Source: Carex sylvatica
Taxonomy: Eukaryota > Streptophyta > Magnoliopsida > Poales > Cyperaceae
Length of the DNA: 64,000 nucleotides
NCBI GenBank assembly: GCA_964058845.1
Contig: CAXKVR010000010.1
Location: 62,001-126,000 of the forward strand
Direction of reading: 5' to 3'
The position numbers and the translations under genes are program-made. Positions within the stretch are counted from its first letter, which is position 1; each line of letters starts with the position of its first letter. Below, one piece after another: positions 1-10,500 of this stretch. The notes under the pieces were generated by a model that worked only from the letters and a program-made list of their open reading frames with translations, was not told the origin of the DNA and did not search any database.

Positions 1-2584
1 GTATTATGTTCTTGCATTTTCAGAATCCTGAACATTCTTTCTTAAACCTGCCTTTGTGTTGTGGTTTGTTGTATTTTTCTAACAAAAAAAATGAAATCTA
101 AAACACAACATTTTGTCCTCTGTTCGATCAATCCAAAGTTATTTTCTCTTTGATATGTTTTTTTTTTGGTACAAAGTGATTAAATCAGGCAACAGATAGC
201 TGAAAGTGCTTGAATAGCTGATGAGGCTGGATCTTAAAGAGCATATCAGAAAACTTGAAGAAAAGAGAGGTACAAATGTTGACTGGTACAGTCTTGACTT
301 ACTGGTATGACGTGCTTTTATAATATGTTGATCTTCAAATCAATTAAGAAAGGTATATTTGGCATGTTTGGCAAATTACTCTCTGATGTGGTTTTGATAG
401 CAGGGGTAGTTATTAGTTGTCTTTATTCTGGACCTGTCTTTTTTCAAAAAACCTACATTAATTCCCCATAATAAATATACATTCCAAGGGAAGCTACTAA
501 TTCCAAATATGCTGTTGGCTTCACTTATATGGAAAATCACGGAAGAGACTACTTCTGGTGAAGAGAAAAGATTAAACATTTGTATGAAAAGGTGTAAAAT
601 GCTAATATTAGTTGGTAAAAACTGTGTACCAAGTTTAATTTAAGCATCATAATTGAGGATAAACATAACCGAACCATTTAAAATGGAAATGAACAAATCT
701 GAATATTTAATGAAATAAATCTGAGGAAATTCATTATATGTATCTTTTGTCTTCTATCTTGATAAAAATCTTCTTAATTAACAGGAGAACTCTTCGAACA
801 CCTATTGCACTTGAGAGGAAAAAGATTGGCTTGCTTGATCTATTTTATATGTAGTGAAATCCCTTCTCTTCCTCTCTTTTTCCCTTTTTCTATCTTGGCC
901 GAACTTAGTAGACCATTAATGACATGGGGTACTAATGTGAATTGTCTTGATTTTCATGCCATAAATTTAATTTATTGTAGTGGTATAGTTTTAAAAAAGT
1001 TCTGCTACATGATAATTAAAGTAGGCTTGCTATGATTAAGCCTCTACTCTGCAATTTTTTTTATTTATTTTTATTTCAGTTGTGTTCATGATTGCAATCG
1101 AATTTAGAAATATTAGGAATACATATTTGGATTTGGGATAGATTTGCACCACAATAGTTTTTGACCACTGGTACAAGTTCAGTATCAACCATTTTTTCTC
1201 TCTTAAAAAAAAAATCAACCATTTGCTGTCGTATTACACGATGTACCAGTATTAGTTTTTGTCTTCACTCATTCAGTACAGGGTAATTATTAAATATTAA
1301 GAATACTGGTATACACTTGGTGTTGCATGCGGTATGCTTGATCTTTGCTATGAATATTAGATTTTATCATGCTTCTTTTAATAATTGTTTGTAAAAGACA
1401 ATAACATGTTTCATTGGTTGTGTAAAGGTATTGCTACATGAGGAGTGATTGTTCAAGAAGTTCTTAACTTCGTTTATATACAGGGTTTGTTTCATATATA
1501 AATTAATACTTGCACGATATGTGCAATATTTTTTTCTGTTGTGTACATTGATTGATATTCACATCTATATTGTTTGTGTTTCATTTTTGTATTGCTTTTG
1601 CATATATAATGTTTCATGATATATGTTGTTTTGCAACTGTTACAACTTATATCGCATCAATAATACGTGCAACTTATCTTGATTATTATTGCCGAAGCAA
1701 CGCGAGGCTTTTTGCTAGTCTTAATTATATGCTTAAGGCTCCGTAAAATAGGGGCGACAATGGAAATTGAATTGTATAAAGCCTGTTCATGATCAGCTTG
1801 GAATCATGTTCTTCATGCTCATGTTCAGTGTTGTTCAAAACTGAGCCCTGTTCGGAACAGGCACGTTTCAGTGAACCAGGCTGAACAGTGGACAACCGCC
1901 CAAACTAATTAGTTGTTCATAATGGGCTTCTCTTCAATTTTTTTTATTAGGAATTCATTCTGATATCTTATCGTTTCTGTTCGTTTTGACTATTTAATAA
2001 TTATATATATATTATACATAGATTATATATACAATTGACATATCTTTCTGTGAGCAGTGAGCTGCTTTTGTTCATTTGACCCATGTTTTCCTTTTACTAC
2101 ACTCACCTGGAAGTTACAAATTTTTACCAAAAAGAATACGGAGTTCAGAAACACAATAATAAATGGGAATTTAAGTACTATCTCTACGGTTAAGGTTAAC
2201 TTCAGTACTGTACCAGTGTGAGGGAACCGTGCTTACTCCTCTAACACTTCTACCAGCGATCAATTAGTGTTTAAAATAACTGACTGACCATAAGAGCCCA
2301 ATAAAAACCCATATAAACTGAAAAATGAAAAATGACATGTACTACGGTACATGGAAGGATATCATAGTTTACAAATACATTACACATCATCATACTCCCT
2401 CTCCTTTTTGGTAAACAATTTGTAGTTTAGAACAAATAGGATCTATTAGTGTTAGGTACATCCTGGATAGCTCATCTAATTGTAGTTTCTGGAACGATAT
2501 TTGATTTTTAAATTGCTCTTTAGCTACTCGATTTCCCATTTTATACAAAAAAATGTAGGAATAAACATGTACTACTTAGGGAGG
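1..2584. other. AT-rich non-coding stretch, two exon-like pieces
   Basis: No gene can be assembled here. Two short plus-strand stretches look exon-like but match nothing I recognise: about 216-305 reads RLDLKEHIRKLEEKRGTNVD and a little further before a stop, and 783-846, after a good AG acceptor, reads RTLRTPIALERKKIGLLDLF and then stops. They could be the last exons of a gene lying mostly to the left of the window. A sequence starting TAGGGGCGACAA near 1749 resembles a hAT transposon end, but no matching right end was found. The motif around 2340-2358 resembles the ACGGTACCTGGGAGGATA tip seen at 12161 and 41265. Confidence 0.4.
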
Positions 2585-3649
2585 TTATCGACTCACAGGG
2601 TTTGGTAGTATCATTTAGAAGGAGATTAGAAGGGTATGACCTTATGGAATGGACTGACATTTTGCATATTATTAGTACTCAGTCTTTCACAGCCTCTTTT
2701 GACACTTTGATATGGCGATCAGATCAAACATGAAAGTTTAATACCAAATCTTTGTATACATTTTTAAATTCTAGAGGTGTAAATCCATACATACCAGCCT
2801 TGATGTGGTGGACTTTACCCATTCCACCAAAAATACGAGTATTCATGTGGCTGGTGACACGTAATTCTATTCTTACTAAGGATAACCTGGTGATTAGAGG
2901 TTGGGAAGGTCCTTTGAATTGTCAATTTTGTCCCCATGAGGAAACCATTGACCATTTGTTCTTGAATTGTACATTAGCTCAAAGGGTGTGGTTCTGGCTT
3001 GGTAAAAGCCAAGAGTACATGCAGCAATGGCATACTATAGATGACATTATCACATTTGCATTATCAATGGCTACCATCCAAAGACAAGGGTTTTTGTTAG
3101 TTGTAAGTGCGATATGTTGGACACTTTGGAAACACAGAAACGAGCGATGCTTTGATCACTGTCATGTAAAAACAGCTAGATCCATTATTTTTCTAATCAG
3201 ATCTTTACTTTGTTATTGGGCAGGGAACACTTCCGAGGTAGTGCAACTGGAGGTGGGAGCGTGGATGCCAATTCTGGAGGATACAATTCCTTTAAACCAG
3301 TTCCTGCCTTTAGAGATGGTGGTGTACCAACCACTTGAGACTACTTCGTAGCTATGAAGACTCATTACCACTTAATTTTGAACCTAACTCTCCCTAGCCC
3401 CTTAAAGTGCGGCTTAGTAATAGCTAATCTAGATTACTTTTGGTCACTAGACTCCTCTTTAGTTTGGTATATGTCTTGCTTGTTATGTCTCTTATATTGC
3501 AATTGGATAGTATCAATGATGTTTATTTTGTTTTGATGGTATGTTGCAAAGATTGGCATACCAACATGGGTACTTTGGTGTTAAACAAGTAATGTAATAT
3601 ATTCCCTGTTCAATGGAATGGGTCTTTAGCCTTTTTTTTTTTTTTAAAA
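2585..3649 (+). mobile_element. 5'-truncated L1-type LINE, C-terminal part of ORF2
   Basis: The plus strand keeps the end of a plant L1-type reverse transcriptase polyprotein. A zf-RVT-like cysteine/histidine segment (CQFCPHEETIDHLFLNC) lies at about 2917-2967, and a CWTLWKHRNERCF block follows near 3115. One stop interrupts the upstream part at about 2731, where TGA stands where a tryptophan codon would be expected. The open tail runs 2752-3351. The family is the same as the LINE at 17517-22763, which carries closely similar blocks (CWTLWKIRNDSCF, WLLTRN). The 3' end is a T/A-rich run at about 3631-3649, directly before the GDSL exon. It is a dead copy. The 5' limit is only approximate. Confidence 0.8.
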
Positions 3650-3650
3650 G

Positions 3651-4552
3651 ATCAAAATACCCGCATGTGAGACCTATCATTGTAGAGTATTATCGTCCCA
3701 TAACTGAAATTATCAAGTCTCCTGGGCAATTTGGTATGATATATATATGAGAAGGAATCGGATGACACCCTTTTTTGGTGACATCAGATGACACTGTTCA
3801 TTTTCAAAGTTTTCAAAGTTCAAACGGTCGATCCAAACCGTTCATCCTAATGGATATGTTAAAATGTACTTGCAAAACAAACTTTACATTTTTTGGAATT
3901 TGTTTACTATTTATTAAGTATTTAACAAAATCGCTATATTCAGACTGTTGAATTTTGTACCCATCTGAATAAATAGTAAAAAAATTTCGAAAAATGTAAA
4001 ATTTGATCTGCAAGCACATTTTAACATATCCATCAAGTTGAACGGTTTGAATCGACCGTTTGGACTTTAAAAATAGACGGTGTCATCCGATGTCACCAAA
4101 AAAGGGTGTCATCCGATCCCTCTATATATATCTTTTATCATTAATATTGTAGGATTAAACAGTAGCTTCAAAAGTTTCCCTTCCTTTCTTACTAGATTTA
4201 TTAATCTGAAATTAAATAGGAGAGACTGTGAAGTTATTTCCTGGTTCTCATTATTTATTATTATATTGTAGGATTCATAGAAACCCCACTACGAGTATGT
4301 TGTGGAGGAGGAGATCAGAATAACTACAAGCGATGTGGCGACCCACGTGTAAGCCCTTGCCAGAATTCATCAACTTATTTGAATTGGGATGGGGTCCATA
4401 TAACAGAGGCTGCTGCTCGTTTCATCGCCCAAGGTTGGCTCAGAGGTCCTTATGCTGATCCACCTATTTTAGCTTCCAATTATTCAAGGGAAGAGGATCT
4501 AGTTCTGGTTTTACCAACCACTGGATCTAGACCAGACTTGGATGATGCTTAG
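3651..4552 (+). CDS. GDSL esterase/lipase, last two exons only
   Basis: Two exons of a plant GDSL-type serine esterase/lipase are visible. Exon A (3651-3733) reads SKYPHVRPIIVEYY and PITEIIKSPGQFG, the usual segment before the C-terminal block. Exon B (4272-4552) begins FIETPLRVCCGGG, carries the conserved block-V motif YLNWDGVHITEAA with the catalytic Asp and His (D-x-x-H), and ends at TAG 4550-4552. The GT donor at 3734 and the AG acceptor at 4270-4271 keep phase. The enzymes are normally about 370 aa, secreted, and hydrolyse acyl esters; the N-terminal GDS nucleophile exons are not found upstream in the window. Either they lie more than 3.6 kb to the left behind a LINE-filled intron, or this is a 3' remnant. 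The intron holds a foldback MITE. No frameshift is seen in what remains. Confidence 0.75.
3750..4125. mobile_element. Foldback MITE in the GDSL intron
   Basis: The left end (about 3755-3800) and right end (about 4078-4120) are inverted copies of each other: ATCGGATGACACCCTTTTTT on one side answers the complement AAAAAAGGGTGTCATCCGAT on the other. The inner arms carry the motif GGTCGATCCAAACCGTTCA and its inverse, shared with the elements at 23836, 39495, 47616 and 51402. The flanks are TA-rich (ATATATATGA and TCTATATATA), so the target duplication cannot be read exactly. It lies wholly inside the intron. Confidence 0.85.
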
Positions 4553-5150
4553 TTCTGACTTCTGAGTAGAGTCTCAAATTCTGAATCTGTTTTGTTGCCA
4601 GAAATTGCTAGAAACCATTACATAATATATGTTGGTAATTCTAGTTAATATCTTTTTTATGTAATCTATTTTGGTACCAGAACAATACTTTTGATTTCAA
4701 TAGAAATCGGTGATTGAGTGTTGCCCACTAAAATAAAAAAAAAAAGGACCCTGAATAATTATGAAGATCTAGAATTGAGTGAATTTTTGTTGAACTTCTT
4801 TTGTTACTACTATACCTTTCTTTATCCTTCTATCTCCTACTTGCTTACTGGAATTAGGCCAACATGATTGGTGAACTCAGTAATATTATTTTTATTTTAA
4901 AAAACTTGTTTTGTAATAAATGCTTAGGCTCCAAAGTTCCTACATTCAGATTTTATTGTCATTGACCAGCACAAAAGCTCTCTTTCAAGATTTATTTTTT
5001 AATTTTCTTTTGAGATAGAAATATAGAGATCTAATCTTCTAACTTTCATTTAAAACAGTCCATCTAAATTTCGAAGCCATAACCTCTCACGCAAAAGATA
5101 TTGTCATATTGTTCATTGTTCATTTGATCCAAACTTCATCCTATGCAGAG
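4553..5150. other. Intergenic, downstream of the GDSL exons
   Basis: AT-rich sequence with no coding potential that I can support. The first roughly 170 bases after the GDSL stop probably form the 3' UTR, since an AATAGAAAT polyadenylation-like motif occurs near 4700 and a short A-run follows at about 4735. Nothing else is recognised. Confidence 0.4.
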
Positions 5151-6063
5151 GCAGAGGGACCTTATATGAATGGAATCAATTGACCTCCATTTTTTTTTCA
5201 TTTTTTTTTACATACATATGATTTTTAATATAATTTAAAGTAAAATATTGCAAGTACTGTAAATTGATCTTCATTTCTGTTTTTTTTAAACCTTGGTAGT
5301 GGCTACCAAATATAATTTTCATTAATTAAAATATAAAATTACATCCATCATCCATCGTTTCACATCTATAACATCATCAACATCAAATAACTTCAACAAT
5401 CTAAAACTCATAACATCAACACCGAACAACACAACATCAACATGTAATAACAACATCTAACAATGCAAAAATATAAAATAGCATAGAGACGACCGGAGAA
5501 AGTAACGGCATGAGATGACAAATGAGAGAGAGACGGTGGGGCTATGCCTCTTTTCCTTGACCATCCCTTTCGCAATTTTCACAAACTGAGCTCTAGCAGA
5601 AGTAACGGCTAAAGAAGACAAATGCGAGAGATGACCGGAGAAAGTAACAGCTGGAGACGGCAAATGAGAGAGAGGCGGAGGGGTTACGCCTCTTTTCCTT
5701 AACCATCTCCTTCGCTATTTCCACGATCTGAGCTCTAACAGACATCGTCGAAAATCCAAAGTTGAATCGGAGAAAACGTCGGAGCTGGCGGCTCACGATT
5801 CTCACTAAAGAGAAAGAAGAGACGAAGAGGACGGAGAGCTGGCCAGCGAAATGAATTGAGACGGACTTGAGGTGGGAGGAGAGGGGGAGGGGGGGATTGC
5901 TAGCGGCTAGGATTTTCCCTCCCTCAGAATCATTTTTTTTTTCTTTCTACTGTTTTGTAGACTAGTAGAGAAACTATTCGACCCTCATTTCTAACATGCA
6001 AATTTTATATGATTGGCCCAGTACGTGTTTGATCCTCATAGTTCAGAAGTATAACTCCGTCCA
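5151..6063. mobile_element. GGCGGAG-family short element, split by an insertion
   Basis: The two halves (about 5151-5278 and 5985-6063) resemble the elements at 23284-23482, 33000-33213 and 48716-48925. They share GGAATCAATTGACCTCCAT near the start, an inner TTTATATGATTG and a CTCCGTCC-type right end. A separate sequence (5279-5984) interrupts this copy. Its own target duplication was not resolved. Confidence 0.55.
5279..5984 (-). mobile_element. 706-bp retroposon-like insertion with internal tandem duplication
   Basis: The insertion is flanked by the 8-bp direct repeat TCATTTCT (5271-5278 and 5985-5992). On the plus strand it starts with a T-run (5280-5287), so read on the minus strand it ends in an A-run, as retroposed copies do. 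Internally, about 5520-5610 and 5665-5750 are diverged direct copies: ARAQFVKIAKGMVKEKR and RAQIVEIAKEMVKEKR are encoded on the minus strand in two overlapping frames. No known protein family is recognised and no frame spans the element. It could be a decayed processed transcript or a non-autonomous element. Confidence 0.55.
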
Positions 6064-6174
6064 TGATCCTATGGACAACATTTATTAACATAACTGAAGC
6101 TTATGCAAAGCAGTTGTTCATCTTCCAGTTTTAACATTAGACAGCCGTTTCATTCATTAATTTTTTTTTTTGTT

Positions 6175-6545
6175 AGTTTACACTTCAGCCTGTTGTTTAT
6201 TTCTTTTCTTTTTCGCTGTTAGAAAATTGTTCTTTTCTATAGTTGTACTGTTACAATATTGTGCATTATGCTATAGGCTTCAGTTTCTTCCATGGGCTCC
6301 CGTAAATATATACAAATTCCAACTAGTGTATCCAATTCTTCAAATACAAATTTGAAGTCATTATTTTCAAACCTTTTGCAAAAAACTTGTACTATACATT
6401 TTATTGGGCCTGCGTCACATTCTCTTTTGTTTTATTATTATTTTTTTCTTAAAAAAAAATTGAGGGACTGTGTAAATTCCGAGATGTTGCACCTTTTATG
6501 TCAGGCCTCCATTGAGGACTGATGATGCTGCTCTTAATTCTTCAT
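6175..6545 (-). pseudogene. Duplicated 3' end of the LAMP1-like gene (relic)
   Basis: This segment is a diverged direct copy of 7197-7605, which holds the LAMP1 3' UTR and last codons. Both share TATACAAA(C/T)TCCAACTAG, CCAATTCTTCAAA, a GGGCCTGCGT motif and the terminal coding stretch. Read on the minus strand (about 6545-6503) the copy encodes RAASSVLNGGLT and then a stop; the gene itself ends [11 protein letters not shown]. No other exon of the gene is found nearby, so it is a fragment left by a partial tandem duplication. The terminal GGLT resembles the usual family C-terminus better than the GHLT of the intact gene. Confidence 0.8.
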
Positions 6546-6678
6546 TTTTAATGCCGAACAGTCCCAGTCAAACTATTTTTTTTGGAGATAACACTATTTG
6601 ATTTCTAAATGAAATCAGTGGATTCCACTCACTTTATCAAAAAGAAAATATATTAACAATTAAAATTATTGAAGTATA

Positions 6679-6826
6679 AGAAACTAGCCTTTGGTCTAGT
6701 GGTAAAGGTACATGGTATCTATTAGAAAGGTCATGAGTTCGAAACTCAGATAAGAGAAATCATTTGTTGTATTACAAAGGTATTAAATAGTTGGATGGTT
6801 TGACCTCCAACCTTTACTTAAAAAAA
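6679..6826 (+). mobile_element. tRNA-derived SINE with target duplication
   Basis: A box A-like sequence (CTTTGGTCTAGTGGTAAAG, about 6688-6706) and a box B-like sequence (GTCATGAGTTCGAAACTC, about 6730-6747) mark a pol III promoter. The body ends in TTGGATGGTTTGACCTCCAA and an A-run (about 6820-6829). Direct repeats flank it: AATTATTGAAGT on the left (about 6665-6676) and AATTATTAAAGT on the right (about 6828-6839). Related copies lie at 9934-9985 (3' tail only) and 49885-50018 (reverse). It lies between the two copies of the LAMP1 3' end. Confidence 0.85.
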
Positions 6827-7120
6827 AAATTATTAAAGTGTATTTATGACTTTGATAGTCCACGAACAACATTTAGTGCACTTAAAAGATTATTTACGCG
6901 TTTGAAGAACTTGCATATTATGTTTATTCACATTTAATCACCGACCAAACGATTTTCAATTGTGCTAACTTAATGCATGGTTTATTTAAACAATAAATAA
7001 GACATTGTAATTGCAGTTTTTATTTTTGAATAATTCTTTCTCTTTAATTGTTGCTATTGTGAAATAAAATTAAAATATATCAGTTGCAAACGAAATAAAG
7101 AAGAAGAAATTCAAATATAA

Positions 7121-7199
7121 TCTGGCGTTTCCAGAATGGCTTTAATTGGGAATTGATAGGCCAAGACTTGTGGACCTAATTGCTCAGAATATTTACAAC
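7121..7199. repeat. 79-bp repeat flanking LAMP1, downstream copy
   Basis: This stretch (TCTGGCGTTTCCAGAATGG through GACCTAATTGCTCAGAATA) is clearly similar, in the same orientation, to 12650-12728 on the other side of the LAMP1 gene. It is not a known element to me and has no open frame conserved between the copies. Confidence 0.75.
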
Positions 7200-7565
7200 G
7201 CTGCATTATAGCCTGCTTCTGTTGTCGATTTCTTTCTTTTTTTTGGCTGTTACAAAACTGTTATTTTCTTTAGTTGTGCAGTTACAATGTTGTGCATTAT
7301 GCTATAATCCAGTTTCATTCAGTAAATATATACAAACTCCAACTAGAGTCTCCAATTCTTCAAAGACAAACTATAAGCCATTATTTCCAGTCCTGCAAAA
7401 AAATTATTATACAAATTATCGGGCCTGCGTAATTATTATTTTTTACTGTGTTTTTTGTTTGTTCTTTTTCATTTTTATTTAAGTAAGGGCCCGCATTGTG
7501 TTCTGTTTTGCAAAGCAGAACGCGTTTTAATATGCTATCAGAGAAGTCACAAGATGCTGCGTATT

Positions 7566-10500
7566 TCATGTTAGGTGTCCATTGAGGACAGATGATGCTT
7601 GCTTTACAGCCCTTGCGGCTCTATATATCTCATGCTGCACTAATCTCCAAGCATCCGAGGTGTTTGACTTCTTGGCATCACTAATGGCATCGTCAATGCC
7701 AGGATATGATTTTGATCCATAGTCATTGGTTTTTGAAGTTCCATATACCTACATATTATCAAAAAACAGCTTCAACTGACCGTATGGTCCAAGTGCTTTG
7801 GAACCTTTCTTCGATTTTTGTGCCTACAATTAAAGTACTAAGGCTTACAGATTGTTATCTCAATTGGAAGACCAAACCAAACATAAATGGACCATAAAAT
7901 AAGCAACACCAAAAAGATGCTTTCCACATTATAGTGATTCAGTTAACACTGAGCAACAGGCATTTTGCATATGAATAATCACAATAAATCAATCATAGTA
8001 CTTGGTTAAATAGAATGAGACGATTCTCAAGTGATGTGTTACCATTTGTTCTGGGAAACATTATGTTGGGACAATCAAACTTTAATGAAATTTTTTTAAA
8101 ATGTAAAACAAAAAAGTATATATACAAGTATGGAGACAGTACCAGATGTTTGTGCCATTCTCTCCCCAAGAGCCCCTGTCCATCAATAAATGCTCGTTCA
8201 GCCATCATTAGTCGATCATTAAGCTCTCTCAATTTAGATTGATCTTTTCTCAATGCAACTCCCCATAATTTTCTTTCCAAAGCCTGCAAAGCATTAAAAT
8301 TAGGGGAATTTAATTTATACACCTCAAAAACCTCAAAATTAATATGAAATGAAGCTTCAGCTGAAATGAAGATGCTTTTTATAATTTTATCAATAGTACT
8401 TTTTTATCATCATTTATTTTGGTAGCTGCTGTTCTGAATTCTTCTATTGACTTGTACAATGGCGAGAAGCTGACTGAGTTCCCTGCTGCTTCTTCTTCTA
8501 TGGTTTTTGCACCACTCTTTTAATAAAAGAATATAAATATGAAATTAGACCTGTTCAAACATTTAATCTCACAGGAGCAAAGAATGACAAGTTATTTCAA
8601 GAGAATACCTTGAGCTCAGAGGCATACGAGACATAGTCAAATGGTAAAATCTCATCATCTGCCAATCTTAAAGCAACCAATCCCCAAATACTTGCCGCTG
8701 TCACAATACGAAATAGACAATAATTAACCTAGTGGCAAGGCTGCCAAGTCAAAAGAGATTTTTGCAACCTAAATGTCCTGGCTATTACTAAAATTTTGAC
8801 AAAACACAAATCCAGCATGTTTTAAAAATGTCATTGCACCAACGGAAAAGATTTTTATGTTGTTCATGATCTGCTTATTGTTTCTGGTGGTTAGTTTAAG
8901 TTATGCATTCACTCTTAATATAAAAAGGCTTGATACTTAGAGATTTTTCTGAGGACTTTGCAGTGCAATTAGACAACGGGAAGAAGGGGAGGGGGATGAC
9001 AGTGTGTTTGATAAATTATGCTATGTAAGAACTATTTGGTTTCTGTACACTTGACAGCTCCTGTCAAGCTTTTCAAAAAAAAAAAATATATACTTGGTTT
9101 CCTGTAAATGGAAGCAGCGGTACCATATCAATAGATTGAAAAAAGAAGTTGCCCACATAGCGCCATAATGTGTGTGCAGTACACAAGTAAAAACATTAAA
9201 AGGGCACCTGCCATAAGGGGAAGTTGTTAAAAAAATATGACTCCGTACCTGCCACATGTCTCTGGAACATGGGATCTCCAAATTTCTCCATCCATAAATA
9301 GTCATCATATATTGAGTGATATACTGGGTATCCTACAAGACATACCAACAATAGCTAGTTGTAGGTCACAAAGAAAAAACTTTAAAAAAAACTTTAGAAT
9401 AGAAATTACATTACCATGTCCAAAGGACATATCCACAGAAGGAACGCCTATGTGTTGTACAAAAGCTGCATGATCAGAGCCTGCACCGCCTAATCGCCCA
9501 ACCTGTATTCAACAAATTTCCACAGTAAGAAATTAATAATATAAGCTATGTAGAAGCATCAAATAAACAAATTCAACAACTTACTGAACCAGAGTCACTA
9601 GATGCGATCCACAAGTCGTATATTGTCTGAGATGAATTGTCAGGATCTTTCACCTTCACAAAACAATAATTGATAACGATTTTTGTTACATTCTTTAGAA
9701 ACTCTAAATTTTCAAGTATAAAAACTTAATTACCATTTTACTCGCTTCTATAAGCAAGGCATCAAGCTGGGGAGTTGCAGATGCTTGAAATCCCGGACCT
9801 TGAACAGCTGAATCCACATTGAGATATGCGACAGCCCGTGATGTCAGTATCTCTCTGTTTTCTTCGACCCATTCTGTTGATCCTATCTGCAGTAAATGCT
9901 TTGTATTATTAAACAATGCACAAATATTCCTTGTGGATATTTAACAGTTGGGTGGTTTAACCTTCAACCTTCACTAAAAAATAACAAAATAAAAAAATAT
10001 GTACAATTGATTGTTTGATTGTGTTACCGTGCTTATGTGTTTTTGTGTATGTATATGGAGAAAGAGGGAGGGAGAGAGAGAGAGAGAGAAAGAGAGACCA
10101 AGCCATACTCTTCAGCATCCCAATTACACAAAATTATAGTTCGCCTAGGCCTCCAACCCTTCTTTTGTAGCTTAGACAACCTTTCAGCTAACTGCAAATT
10201 ATTAGAATAATATACATATCTTATACTTGATTCTCACTTAAGTCCAATTAAATGATGCAAGTAGGTAGTAGCCTCTGGTAACCCCTACATGCAACTAGGA
10301 CATTGTTTTTCTTGTAAACATACGATTATGTATATTAATTAGAACATATACCCCTGTGAAGCATTAAAAGATATTAAATTTTACATAAATTCTTCCATCC
10401 ATGTTCATCTGTTTACCTAGAGAGTTGGTAAAAGACATTTGAATTTTTCCAGTACAAAATTGAGATTGGTTGCACTATCTTACTCCATAGTTTCCACAAT

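Noticed and set aside
6685..6750. Possible tRNA gene
   Set aside because: Box A and box B are present but no cloverleaf can be closed; the A-tail and target duplication show it is a SINE.
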